A stretch of DNA of 10,653 bases. Origin: Tissierellia bacterium. GTDB lineage: Bacteria; Bacillota; Clostridia; Tissierellales; Sedimentibacteraceae. The position numbers were made by a program, and so were the translations under genes. The stretch covers positions 18,888 through 29,540 of the forward strand of contig JAQVRY010000003.1 in the NCBI GenBank assembly GCA_028700795.1, read 5' to 3'. Below are positions 1-7,240 of the stretch, in pieces. Below the pieces are notes generated by a model that saw only the letters and a program-made list of their open reading frames with translations, was not told the origin of the DNA and searched no databases. The first letter of the stretch is position 1; each line of letters begins with the position of its first letter.

Positions 1-46
1 ACAGCAGTAATTTAATAATGAAATGTAGTCTGTATGAGTTTACAAA

Positions 47-150
47 AGGTGTGGGGACACACCTCTAATATAGGGATGGTCTTTATGGGCAAGAGGAATG
101 TCCCCAAATAGTGGGGACACACCTTCAATAAAAGGAAAGTCTTTGCCCAA
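47..150. repeat. Tandem imperfect GGGGAC-rich hairpin repeat (REP/MITE-like)
   Basis: Two imperfect direct copies, about 51-92 and 111-150, both begin GTGGGGACACACCT and both end in a GTCTTT...CCAA/GCAA segment. Positions 47-52 pair with 59-64 (6 bp, 6-nt loop). Positions 99-105 pair with 113-119 (TGTCCCC/GGGGACA, 7 bp, 7-nt loop). TGGGCAA at 86-92 can pair with TTGCCCA at 143-149, enclosing the inner hairpin. The block from 89 to 111 recurs between clpX and lon with 21 of 23 bases identical. No ORF runs through it. The nested hairpins and the second locus suggest a dispersed, non-autonomous palindromic element. Mobilisation by a REP-associated (IS200/IS605-like) transposase is only an inference, since no transposase lies in the window. 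Confidence 0.7.
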
Positions 151-159
151 AATTAATAG

Positions 160-187
160 TTGATTTAAGGATGTTTTATGATATAAT
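160..187 (+). promoter_or_regulatory. SigA-type promoter for tig and the clp/lon block
   Basis: The -35 candidate is TTGATT at 160-165. After a 16-nt spacer comes a perfect -10, TATAAT, at 182-187, preceded by TGA (179-181), which gives an extended TGn -10. Transcription would start near 193-195 and leave a leader of about 68 nt before the tig start. This is the best vegetative promoter upstream of tig and lies just downstream of the repeat block. No CIRCE or CtsR-type operator is visible around it. Confidence 0.65.
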
Positions 188-215
188 GTAATGGTTAATT
201 CATGAAACACTAAAT

Positions 216-227
216 GTCAACATTGAC
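216..227. promoter_or_regulatory. Small perfect palindrome in the tig leader
   Basis: GTCAA-CA-TTGAC is a 12-bp inverted repeat inside the predicted 5' leader of tig, about 35 bp upstream of the start codon. It could be a repressor-binding site or chance; I do not recognise it as a known operator. Its right half, read as TTGACT (223-228), also sits 17 bp from TATAAC (246-251), but a transcript from there would begin after the ribosome binding site. Confidence 0.2.
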
Positions 228-261
228 TGATACATACAACTTAAATATAACGGAGGGCTAA

Positions 262-1653
262 ATGAGTTCAAAAATATTAAAAGAGGAAAAAAATATTGTT
301 ACATTGGAGATTACTGTCTCACAAGATGAATTTGAGAAGGCTGTGAATAAAGCATATTTAAAGGTAAAGAATAATATAAATGTTCAAGGATTCAGAAAGG
401 GAAAAGCTCCAAGACATATTATCGAAAAAAAATATGGAAAGGGCATTTTTTATGATGATGCCTTGGATTTCGCTATTCAGGAGGCATATCCTGTTGCAGT
501 TAAGGAATTAGAATTAGACATTATAGACAGTCCTAAAATAAATATTGAAAAATTTGAAGATGGCGAAGAAATAGTATTTACAGCTGAAGTTGAAGTAATG
601 CCGGAAGTTGAACTTCCGGAATACAAAGGCGTTGAAGTTGTAAAAACAGAAATAAAAGTAACCGATGAAGATGTTGAAAGAGAATTGAAATCTGTACAGG
701 ATAAAAATGCCAGAATAGTTGAAGTTGCAGACAGACCTGTTCAAGAGGGTGACTTTTTGACCATTGATTATGCAGGCTTTGTGGGAGAAGACCAATTTGA
801 AGGCGGTACAGCCGAAAACCAAACTTTGGAAATTGGCTCAAATTCTTTTATACCGGGATTTGAAGACCAATTGATAGGCAAGACAAAAGGTGAAGAAGTT
901 ACAGTAAATGTAACATTCCCGAAAGAATATCATTCTGAAGACTTAAAAGGCAAGGATGCAGTTTTCAATGTTAAAATACATGAAATAAAAGCAAAGGAGC
1001 TTCCTGAAATGGATGATGAATTTGCTAAGGATGTAAGTGAATTTGATACATTGGAAGAGCTTAAAGCTGACACAAGAAAAGTATTAGAGCAAAAAGCTGC
1101 TGACCAAGTTAAAATTTCAAACGACAACAATGTTATAACAAAAATTGTAAATGATACAGTTTTAGAAGTTCCTGAAGTATTAATCCAGAGAGAAATTGAG
1201 CATCTTGGAAGAAATTATGAACAACAGTTCCGTCAGCAAGGATTAAACAGCAAGGAATATGACGAGCTGATAAATAATTTTGTTAATCAATATAAAGAAG
1301 GCGCAAGAGAACAGGCTGATTTCAATGTTAAGGCAGAATTAGTTTTAGAAGCAATTATTAAAAAAGAAGAAGTAGCAATTTCTGATGAAGAATTTAAAGA
1401 GGAAGTAAATAAAATAGCAGAGTCTTACAATGTTGAAGAAGACAAACTTGAAGGATTCAAAGAAAGTCTTATGGAGTCAAGTAAAAGCTATATTGAAGAA
1501 ACTCTTCAAAAAAGAAAAGTTATTGATATGCTTGTTGAGAATGCGGTTTTTGTTGATGCTCCTGAAACTATTGAAACTATTGAAACTACAGTATCTCCAG
1601 AAACAGTTGATGTTGTTGAAAGTGAAGAAACAGAAGAACCTGAAGACAAATAA
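262..1653 (+). CDS. tig: Trigger factor, ribosome-associated chaperone and peptidyl-prolyl isomerase
   Basis: Trigger factor docks at the ribosomal exit tunnel and shelters emerging polypeptides in the cytosol. The 463-residue product has the family's three parts. The N-terminal ribosome-binding domain carries the signature loop GFRKGKAPR at residues 43-51. An FKBP-type prolyl isomerase domain spans about 160-245 (EGDFLTIDYAGF, then FIPGFEDQLIG). A helical C-terminal chaperone domain runs from about 250. The last ~35 residues form an acidic, Thr/Glu-rich tail with a short ETI repeat, longer than in most homologues (typically about 430 residues). The ATG follows GGAGGG at 252-257 with normal spacing, and the reading frame ends in tandem TAATAA. 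It heads the quality-control block; 75 bp without a terminator separate it from clpP, so co-transcription is likely. Confidence 0.97.
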   Translation: MSSKILKEEKNIVTLEITVSQDEFEKAVNKAYLKVKNNINVQGFRKGKAPRHIIEKKYGKGIFYDDALDFAIQEAYPVAVKELELDIIDSPKINIEKFEDGEEIVFTAEVEVMPEVELPEYKGVEVVKTEIKVTDEDVERELKSVQDKNARIVEVADRPVQEGDFLTIDYAGFVGEDQFEGGTAENQTLEIGSNSFIPGFEDQLIGKTKGEEVTVNVTFPKEYHSEDLKGKDAVFNVKIHEIKAKELPEMDDEFAKDVSEFDTLEELKADTRKVLEQKAADQVKISNDNNVITKIVNDTVLEVPEVLIQREIEHLGRNYEQQFRQQGLNSKEYDELINNFVNQYKEGAREQADFNVKAELVLEAIIKKEEVAISDEEFKEEVNKIAESYNVEEDKLEGFKESLMESSKSYIEETLQKRKVIDMLVENAVFVDAPETIETIETTVSPETVDVVESEETEEPEDK

Positions 1654-1715
1654 TAAACTTTTAAGATAAATTTAAGAAAACTAAGTACAATTAAGGTAGA
1701 GATAAATATAATGAT

Positions 1716-1721
1716 AGGAGG
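1716..1721 (+). promoter_or_regulatory. Ribosome binding site fixing the clpP start
   Basis: A perfect AGGAGG lies 7 nt before the ATG at 1729. An in-frame ATG also exists at 1711, but it precedes this site and would add six residues (MIGGIK) encoded by the Shine-Dalgarno sequence itself. The downstream ATG gives the usual ClpP beginning, MALVPYVIEQT. Confidence 0.85.
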
Positions 1722-1728
1722 AATTAAG

Positions 1729-2313
1729 ATGGCATTAGTACCATATGTAATAGAACAAACCGGTAGAGGTGAAAGGTCTTACGATATATATTCAAGACTT
1801 TTAAAAGATAGAATTATAATACTAAGTGATGAAGTTAATGATGTGACAGCAAGTTTAATAGTTGCACAAATGTTGTTTTTAGAGTCGGAAGACCCTGATA
1901 AAGATATTCAGTTTTATATCAATTCACCAGGAGGCTCCATTACTGCAGGCATGGCTATTTATGACACCATGCAGTATATAAAGCCTGATGTATCAACTAT
2001 ATGCGTTGGAATGGCAGCAAGCATGGGAGCATTCCTATTGTTGTCAGGGGAAAAAGGAAAGAGATTTGCTCTTCCTAATTCAGAAATAATGATTCACCAA
2101 CCATTAGGCGGAATGAAAGGCCAGGCAGCAGACATAAAAATACATGCTGACAGGATTATCAAGATAAGAGACACATTAAACAACATAATCAGTGAAAAAA
2201 CAGGTCAGTCGATTGCAAGGGTTGAACAAGACACAGACAGAGATAACTTTATGACTGCTGAAGAAGCTAAAACCTATGGCATAATAGATGATATTATAGC
2301 TAAAAGAAAATAA
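1729..2313 (+). CDS. clpP: ATP-dependent Clp protease proteolytic subunit ClpP
   Basis: ClpP forms the tetradecameric serine-peptidase barrel that degrades substrates unfolded by ClpX or ClpC/ClpA in the cytosol. From the ATG at 1729 the protein has 194 residues, the family's normal length. The catalytic triad is complete: Ser98 in GMAASMGA, His123 in MIHQPLGG, and Asp172 in DTDRDNF. The oxyanion-region glycines are present (INSPGGS, 65-70). Close resemblance to Bacillus ClpP starts just after the Met (VIEQTGRGERSYDIYSRLL). The stop codon is 11 nt from the clpX start and overlaps clpX's ribosome binding site, which fits tight co-expression of ClpX with ClpP. The mature form may lose the first residues by self-processing, as in other ClpPs. 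Confidence 0.97.
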   Translation: MALVPYVIEQTGRGERSYDIYSRLLKDRIIILSDEVNDVTASLIVAQMLFLESEDPDKDIQFYINSPGGSITAGMAIYDTMQYIKPDVSTICVGMAASMGAFLLLSGEKGKRFALPNSEIMIHQPLGGMKGQAADIKIHADRIIKIRDTLNNIISEKTGQSIARVEQDTDRDNFMTAEEAKTYGIIDDIIAKRK

Positions 2314-2324
2314 GGAGTGTTTCA

Positions 2325-3584
2325 ATGGGCAAAGTAAATGAAAAACATATAAAATGCTCGTTTTGCGGCAAATCTCAGGAGCAGGTAAGAAGACTCATAG
2401 CTGGTCCGGATGTATATATATGTGATGAATGTATAGAGCTATGCTATAACATTGTAGATGAAGATATTGATTTATTTGAAGAATATGATTTTACTGATCT
2501 TCCAAAACCAAAAGAAATGAAAGAAAGATTGGATGAGTACGTAATACAGCAGGATAATGCCAAAAAAGCTTTGGCTGTGGCAGTATACAATCATTATAAA
2601 AGAATAAACTACAAATCTAAAGATGAGGGCGTAGACATACAAAAAAGCAACATACTTTTATTGGGACCTACAGGCAGCGGAAAAACATATTTGGCACAAA
2701 CATTGGCTAAGTTATTAAATGTTCCCTTTGCCATAGCTGATGCCACATCTTTGACAGAAGCAGGATATGTAGGGGAAGATGTAGAAAATATCTTGCTCAA
2801 ATTATTGCAGTCAGCAGATTTTGATGTAGATAGAGCAGAAAAGGGTATAATATATATTGATGAAATTGATAAAATTTCAAGACGTTCAGAAAACCCTTCA
2901 ATAACAAGAGATGTAAGCGGTGAAGGAGTTCAGCAGGCATTATTGAAAATACTTGAAGGAACTGTTGCCAATGTTCCGCCTCAGGGAGGAAGGAAACATC
3001 CTCACCAGGAATTTATTCAAATAGATACCACCAATATATTGTTTATACTTGGTGGAGCATTTGATGGTATAGAGAAAATTGTTCAAAAAAGAGTGGGTAA
3101 GAAAAGCATTGGTTTCGGGGCAGATATTTCAGGAAACACCTCAATAGATACGGATAAATTGTTAAAGCAGGTTCAATCCCAGGATTTATTGAAATATGGA
3201 ATGATTCCTGAATTTGTAGGAAGAATACCTATAGTAGTAGCTTTGGAAAAATTAGATAAAAATGCTTTAATCTCTATTTTGACAGAGCCAAAGAATGCTT
3301 TGCTTAAGCAATACAAAGAATTATTTAAAATGGATAATGTAGAGCTTGAAATAGAGAAAGAGGCCCTCGAAGAAATAGCCAAGAAGGCATTAGAAATCAA
3401 TACCGGAGCAAGAGGATTAAGAGGAATTCTTGAAAGCACCATGACAGAAGTAATGTATGAAATCCCATCAAGAAGTGATATCAAAAAATGTGTTATTACT
3501 AAAGATACAATCACAAATAACAGTGAACCGAAATTAGTATTAACAAAGAAGCCTGTTTCAAATAAGAAGGAAAATGCTTCATAA
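2325..3584 (+). CDS. clpX: ATP-dependent Clp protease ATP-binding subunit ClpX
   Basis: ClpX is the hexameric AAA+ unfoldase that recognises tagged substrates and threads them into ClpP. The 419-residue protein begins with the zinc-binding dimerisation domain: Cys11, Cys14, Cys33 and Cys36. The AAA+ module shows Walker A GPTGSGKT (114-121), the pore loop GYVG (147-150), Walker B IIYIDEID (175-182), the RKH loop (223-225), GR of the arginine finger (299-300) and the sensor-2 motif GARGLR (361-366). The ClpP-docking tripeptide IGF is at 262-264, so it should work with the ClpP encoded just upstream. The Shine-Dalgarno AAGGAG (2312-2317) overlaps the clpP stop codon. A hairpin begins at its own stop codon. 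Nothing is missing or unusual in the protein. Confidence 0.97.
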   Translation: MGKVNEKHIKCSFCGKSQEQVRRLIAGPDVYICDECIELCYNIVDEDIDLFEEYDFTDLPKPKEMKERLDEYVIQQDNAKKALAVAVYNHYKRINYKSKDEGVDIQKSNILLLGPTGSGKTYLAQTLAKLLNVPFAIADATSLTEAGYVGEDVENILLKLLQSADFDVDRAEKGIIYIDEIDKISRRSENPSITRDVSGEGVQQALLKILEGTVANVPPQGGRKHPHQEFIQIDTTNILFILGGAFDGIEKIVQKRVGKKSIGFGADISGNTSIDTDKLLKQVQSQDLLKYGMIPEFVGRIPIVVALEKLDKNALISILTEPKNALLKQYKELFKMDNVELEIEKEALEEIAKKALEINTGARGLRGILESTMTEVMYEIPSRSDIKKCVITKDTITNNSEPKLVLTKKPVSNKKENAS

Positions 3585-3608
3585 ACTGCCTGCCTTGCAG
3601 GCAGTTTT
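3583..3608 (+). terminator. Hairpin terminator or attenuator after clpX
   Basis: Arms 3583-3593 and 3597-3607 pair perfectly over 11 bp (core ACTGCCTGC/GCAGGCAGT) with a 3-nt loop, and the stem opens inside the clpX stop codon. Only four T residues (3605-3608) follow before CAT. Termination may therefore be partial, allowing some read-through into lon. Confidence 0.65.
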
Positions 3609-3624
3609 CATAAATAAGGGAGAG

Positions 3625-3656
3625 CCTCTGTTTGCAGGAGGAATGTCCCCAGATAG
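3625..3656. repeat. Partial copy of the GGGGAC-type intergenic repeat
   Basis: Positions 3634-3656 match 89-111 upstream of tig at 21 of 23 bases, sharing the core AGGAATGTCCCCA. Here the GTCCCC has no nearby GGGGAC partner. A weaker hairpin, CCTCTG pairing with CAG(G)AGG, spans about 3625-3641. This looks like a truncated or decayed copy inserted between the clpX hairpin and the lon ribosome binding site. I see no convincing SigA promoter between it and lon. Confidence 0.55.
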
Positions 3657-3695
3657 GCAAATTGGATATGAAGCCTGCGCAATAAGGAGATAAAT

Positions 3696-6023
3696 ATGAT
3701 TAAAAATTACAATACAGAGAAAAGAAGACTTCCGTTGATTCCAATTAGAGGTATAGGGATTTTTCCAAATACCGTAATACATTTTGATATCGGAAGAGAA
3801 AAGTCAATTAATGCATTGGAAGAAGCAATGCTTGAAGATTCAGATATATTTTTGACTGTACAAAAGGTTGCTGATTTAGAGTCGCCAAAGGAAGATGATT
3901 TTTATGAAGTGGGCGTTATTTGTAAAATAAAGCAAATGATTAAAATGCCCGGAGACAATATCAGAGTTTTGGTTGAAGGTATAAACAGGGCTAAAATTGC
4001 ATCTATATCTCAAGAAGACCCATATTTTGAAGTTGATTTGGATGAATATATTTATGATGACAGTCTGCCTATGGATGACAAATTAGAGGCAATGGTGCGT
4101 CTTACATTAAACAATTTTGAAGAATATGCTTTAATCTATGCAAAAATTGCACCGGATGCTTTAATATCACTTAAGGAAATAAAAAACCCGGATAAGCTTG
4201 CAGATGTGGTTGCTTCATATATTTATTTAAAAACGAATCAAAAACAGGTTTTGTTAGAAATATTTGATCCTTATAAGAGGCTTGAATCAATCAATAAACT
4301 TTTAGCTAAAGAAATTAAAGTGCTGCAGATAGAAAATGAAATAAGCGAACTTGTAAAAAAACAGGTCAGCGAGTTTCAAAAAGACTATTATTTAAAAGAG
4401 CAGATGAGAGCAATTCAAAAAGAATTAGGGGAAGATGAAGGCACGGATTATGAAGTCGAAGAGTATCTTGAAAAAGTCTCAAAAGCCCATATGCCTAAAG
4501 ATGTAAAGGAAAAAGCAGAAAAGGAAATCAACAGGCTTTTAAAAATTTCTCCTTCTTCACCGGATACCGGAGTTATAAGAACCTATGTTGATTGGCTTTT
4601 GGATCTGCCTTGGAATAAAAAGACAAAGGATAATATGGATTTAGGAAAGGCGAGAGCAATACTTGCCGAAGACCATTACGGCCTGGAAGAAGTTAAAGAA
4701 AGAATATTGGAATATTTAGCTGTAAAGCAAATTAAAAAAGATATGAAGGGACCAATTTTGTGTTTTGTGGGACCTCCCGGAGTAGGAAAAACATCAATTG
4801 CAAAATCCATTGCTCGTGCCATGGACAGAAAGTATGTGCGTATTTCATTGGGTGGAATAAGGGACGAAGCTGAAATCAGAGGTCACAGGAGAACATATAT
4901 AGGCGCAATTCCCGGAAGAATAATATCATCAATTGCAAAAGTCAAAGTAAATAATCCTGTATTTTTATTGGATGAAATAGATAAGCTCAACAGTGATTTT
5001 AAAGGAGACCCTGCTTCAGCATTATTAGAGGCATTGGACCCTGAACAAAACAATACTTTTACTGATCACTATATTGAAGCTCCCTTTAGTTTGCAAAATG
5101 TAATGTTTATTACAACTGCAAATACTACTGTCACCATACCCGGCCCTCTTTTGGACAGAATGGAAGTTATTGAAATATCCGGATATACAGATGTGGAAAA
5201 AAGAAATATTGCAGAAAAATATTTAATTAAAAAACAGCTTTCTGAACATGGACTTAACGAAGGCCAAGTGAATATTTCCACAAATGCAATAAATGAAATA
5301 ATCGAAAGGTACACAAGAGAATCAGGAGTCAGAAGCTTAGAAAGAAATATAGGTAAATTAGTAAGAAAAGCTGCTGTTCAAATTGTAGAAAAAAACAGGA
5401 AGTCTATTTCCATAAACAATTTAAACATCAAAAAATACTTAGGTATCCCTAAATATGACTACGATATTGCTTATGAAGAAGACCAGGTTGGAGTTGTAAC
5501 AGGACTTGCTTGGACTCAAGTTGGAGGAGAAACACTGTTTGTTGAGGTTAATACTATGAAGGGTGACGGAAAACTTCAGCTTACCGGTCAATTAGGCGAT
5601 GTAATGAAGGAATCGGCGATGGCTGCATTAAGTTATATAAAAGCCAATGCAGAAAACTTCAATATTGACTATCAAATATTTAAAGAAACCGACATCCATG
5701 TGCATGTGCCTGAAGGTGCGATTCCAAAGGATGGTCCTTCTGCAGGAATAACCATGGCAACAGCAATAATATCCGCTTTGACAAAGAAGCCTGTTAGAAA
5801 AGATGTGGCAATGACTGGAGAAATTACAATTACAGGAAGGGTTCTGCCCATAGGAGGACTCAAGGAAAAACTATTAGCCGCAAAGAGAGCAGGAATTAAA
5901 AAAGTTGTGATCTGTTCCAAAAACAAGGCAGATGTTTCAAAAATAGACCCAAAAATAATTCGCTCCATGGAAATTGTATATGCAGACAAAATAGATGATG
6001 TGGTGAAAGAAGCGGTAAGATAG
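3696..6023 (+). CDS. lon: ATP-dependent protease Lon (LonA type)
   Basis: Lon is a homo-hexameric cytosolic AAA+ serine protease that degrades misfolded and specific regulatory proteins. The 775-residue protein has the standard LonA layout. The N-terminal LAN substrate-binding domain runs about 10-205 (LPLIPIRGIGIFPN at its start), followed by a coiled region to about 300. The AAA+ domain has Walker A GPPGVGKT (359-366) and Walker B VFLLDEID (422-429). The C-terminal peptidase has Ser682 in KDGPSAG and Lys725 in GGLKEKLLAAKRAG, the Ser-Lys dyad. The ATG follows TAAGGAGA at 3683-3690. The gene lies 111 bp after clpX, behind a hairpin and a repeat fragment, so its expression may be uncoupled from clpPX. 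No separate lonB gene is found here, unlike the tig-clpX-lonB-lonA order in Bacillus subtilis. Confidence 0.97.
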   Translation: MIKNYNTEKRRLPLIPIRGIGIFPNTVIHFDIGREKSINALEEAMLEDSDIFLTVQKVADLESPKEDDFYEVGVICKIKQMIKMPGDNIRVLVEGINRAKIASISQEDPYFEVDLDEYIYDDSLPMDDKLEAMVRLTLNNFEEYALIYAKIAPDALISLKEIKNPDKLADVVASYIYLKTNQKQVLLEIFDPYKRLESINKLLAKEIKVLQIENEISELVKKQVSEFQKDYYLKEQMRAIQKELGEDEGTDYEVEEYLEKVSKAHMPKDVKEKAEKEINRLLKISPSSPDTGVIRTYVDWLLDLPWNKKTKDNMDLGKARAILAEDHYGLEEVKERILEYLAVKQIKKDMKGPILCFVGPPGVGKTSIAKSIARAMDRKYVRISLGGIRDEAEIRGHRRTYIGAIPGRIISSIAKVKVNNPVFLLDEIDKLNSDFKGDPASALLEALDPEQNNTFTDHYIEAPFSLQNVMFITTANTTVTIPGPLLDRMEVIEISGYTDVEKRNIAEKYLIKKQLSEHGLNEGQVNISTNAINEIIERYTRESGVRSLERNIGKLVRKAAVQIVEKNRKSISINNLNIKKYLGIPKYDYDIAYEEDQVGVVTGLAWTQVGGETLFVEVNTMKGDGKLQLTGQLGDVMKESAMAALSYIKANAENFNIDYQIFKETDIHVHVPEGAIPKDGPSAGITMATAIISALTKKPVRKDVAMTGEITITGRVLPIGGLKEKLLAAKRAGIKKVVICSKNKADVSKIDPKIIRSMEIVYADKIDDVVKEAVR

Positions 6024-6100
6024 CTGAAAGCTGAAAAACAATAAAAATATCGCTCTCGGTTTCGGACACGAATAATTCTAAAGCTCAGAAAGGAATACAC

Positions 6101-6694
6101 ATGATTATTAAGAAATCTGAAATATTGATTTCAGCAGTAAAAAAAGAACAGTATCCAAATACAGATGTTCCTGAAATAGCATTTGCAGGCAAATCAAATG
6201 TTGGCAAGTCTTCTATGATAAATGCTTTGTTAAACAGGAGAAGCCTTGCAAGAACCAGTTCACAACCCGGAAAAACACAAACATTGAATTTTTACAATAT
6301 AAACGATGAATTCAACTTTGTGGATCTTCCAGGATATGGCTATGCAAAAGTATCAAAGAATGAGCTGTCAAAATGGGGAGACATGATTGAATCTTATTTA
6401 CACAACAGACAACAGCTTGAGGAAGTTATACAGCTTGTAGATATAAGGCATGAGCCCGGCAAGAATGATATGCAAATGTACGATTGGATAAAGAGTTTTG
6501 GGTTTACAGGCTATATTATAGCCACAAAAGCAGATAAGCTATCAAGGTCTCAGCAGATGAAAAGTTTAAATGTTATAAAAGAAACCTTGCATATAAAGGA
6601 TAGTAATTTAATATTTCCTTTTTCAGCAACATCAAAACTTGGAGTAGAAGAAATATGGTTATTGTTCGAAAGTATTTTGAATATGCAAAATTAG
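6101..6694 (+). CDS. engB: Ribosome-assembly GTPase EngB/YsxC (YihA family)
   Basis: This family of small TRAFAC GTPases acts in late assembly of the 50S ribosomal subunit and is usually essential. The 197-residue protein shows all G motifs: G1 GKSNVGKS (30-37), G2 around Thr61 in GKTQT, G3 DLPGYG (75-80), G4 TKAD (142-145) and G5 SAT (175-177). PGYGYAKVS is characteristic of EngB. The length is typical. The start is preceded by AAAGGAA (6089-6095), a moderate ribosome binding site. The 77-bp gap after lon shows no terminator, and lon followed by engB is a conserved order in Firmicutes, so the two are probably co-transcribed. The name ysxC is used for the Bacillus orthologue. Confidence 0.96.
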   Translation: MIIKKSEILISAVKKEQYPNTDVPEIAFAGKSNVGKSSMINALLNRRSLARTSSQPGKTQTLNFYNINDEFNFVDLPGYGYAKVSKNELSKWGDMIESYLHNRQQLEEVIQLVDIRHEPGKNDMQMYDWIKSFGFTGYIIATKADKLSRSQQMKSLNVIKETLHIKDSNLIFPFSATSKLGVEEIWLLFESILNMQN

Positions 6695-6746
6695 CCAAGT
6701 CCTTATATAGCAACAGATTCCCGATAAATTTTTAATATATTTTGTT

Positions 6747-6771
6747 GTTTAAGCTAATAAAAACAGGGTAT
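6747..6771 (+). promoter_or_regulatory. Candidate SigB/SigF-type promoter
   Basis: GTTTAA (6747-6752), 13 nt, then GGGTAT (6766-6771) exactly fits the Bacillus general-stress SigB consensus. The same bases partly fit the forespore SigF pattern (GTTTA and GG..A.A.T). A weaker SigA reading also overlaps it: TTGTTT (6745-6750), 18 nt, TATATT (6769-6774). Any of these would start transcription at about 6778-6781, at or within the ribosome binding site TAAGGAGG (6779-6786). The leader would be only some 15 nt, which is a real weakness of the call. Confidence 0.4.
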
Positions 6772-6793
6772 ATTGAAATAAGGAGGAATTATC

Positions 6794-7180
6794 ATGCATT
6801 ATTCAGTTGAAAAAAAAGTTAATAGCGACATAAAATGCGGCAGTAAGATAGTCGAAGAGATTCTTCAGAATATTGAAGGACTTATTGACCATGATGCTTT
6901 TTTTAACACAAAACTTATTCTTAATGAGCTTATGATAAATAGTGTCATCCACGGTAATTGTGGAGACTTGAATAAAATGATATATATAAAGGTTTACATT
7001 AATAGATCGCGAATTATCATTGAGGTTTCAGATGAAGGTTCAGGTATTTGCTACGATATTAAAGATTACGGACAATTTGATTATTTGGAATGCGGAAGAG
7101 GCTTAATGTTGGTGGAAGGTTTGGTGGATAAGTTGAATGTTGATGGAAATACGGTTACTTGTGTGCAATATTTAAAATAA
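6794..7180 (+). CDS. GHKL-fold ATP-binding protein, anti-sigma factor/serine kinase-like (RsbW/SpoIIAB type)
   Basis: The 128-residue protein is a stand-alone HATPase domain. The N-box is LILNELMINSVIHGN (41-55), with Glu45, Asn49 and His53. The G1 box is DEGSGI (80-85) and the G2 box GRGL (101-104), followed by MLVEGLVDKL. This pattern and length match RsbW/SpoIIAB-like anti-sigma factors, which hold a sigma factor and phosphorylate an anti-anti-sigma STAS protein; other family members regulate phosphatases or have unknown roles. No sigma factor, STAS or PP2C gene adjoins it, so the partner is unknown. There is no membrane segment. The ribosome binding site TAAGGAGG with a 7-nt spacer is very strong. 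It lies 99 bp after engB and ends before an intrinsic terminator. The fold call is firm, the specific function is not. Confidence 0.85.
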   Translation: MHYSVEKKVNSDIKCGSKIVEEILQNIEGLIDHDAFFNTKLILNELMINSVIHGNCGDLNKMIYIKVYINRSRIIIEVSDEGSGICYDIKDYGQFDYLECGRGLMLVEGLVDKLNVDGNTVTCVQYLK

Positions 7181-7209
7181 TCATTTAAATATAATACAAA
7201 ATTTGCTAT

Positions 7210-7235
7210 AATAAACACCTCAGGTGTTTATTTTT
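7210..7235 (+). terminator. Intrinsic terminator after the HATPase gene
   Basis: ATAAACACC (7211-7219) pairs with GGTGTTTAT (7223-7231), extended by one A-T pair to 10 bp, with a TCA loop. The run TTTTT at 7231-7235 follows directly. This is a textbook rho-independent terminator 30 bp past the stop codon. It separates the quality-control/HATPase region from the helicase unit. Confidence 0.88.
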
Positions 7236-7240
7236 GTATG

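Noticed and set aside
223..251. Second promoter for tig: TTGACT, 17 nt, TATAAC
   Set aside because: Both boxes are good, but transcription would begin near 258, after the ribosome binding site at 252-257, so the transcript could not initiate tig normally.
1..261. CtsR heptad or CIRCE operator ahead of the clp block
   Set aside because: I looked for the GGTCAAA-type direct repeat and the TTAGCACTC inverted repeat and found neither.
578..841. Minus-strand ORFs inside tig
   Set aside because: They are shadows of a strongly conserved coding sequence with low-complexity Phe/Leu-rich translations.
1684..1712. Separate clpP promoter using TATAAT at 1707-1712
   Set aside because: The -35 region is poor and the start point would fall at the clpP ribosome binding site; AT-rich DNA gives such matches by chance.
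1711..1728. Longer ClpP form starting at the ATG at 1711
   Set aside because: The extra codons are made from the Shine-Dalgarno region and precede the canonical ClpP N-terminus.
5672..6100. 142-residue minus-strand ORF across the end of lon and the lon-engB gap
   Set aside because: Most of it is the antisense of conserved lon codons, and the translation shows no recognisable domain.
7190..7212. TATAAT boxes after the HATPase gene as a helicase promoter
   Set aside because: Neither has a fair -35 element, and transcripts from them would pass straight into the intrinsic terminator at 7210-7235.
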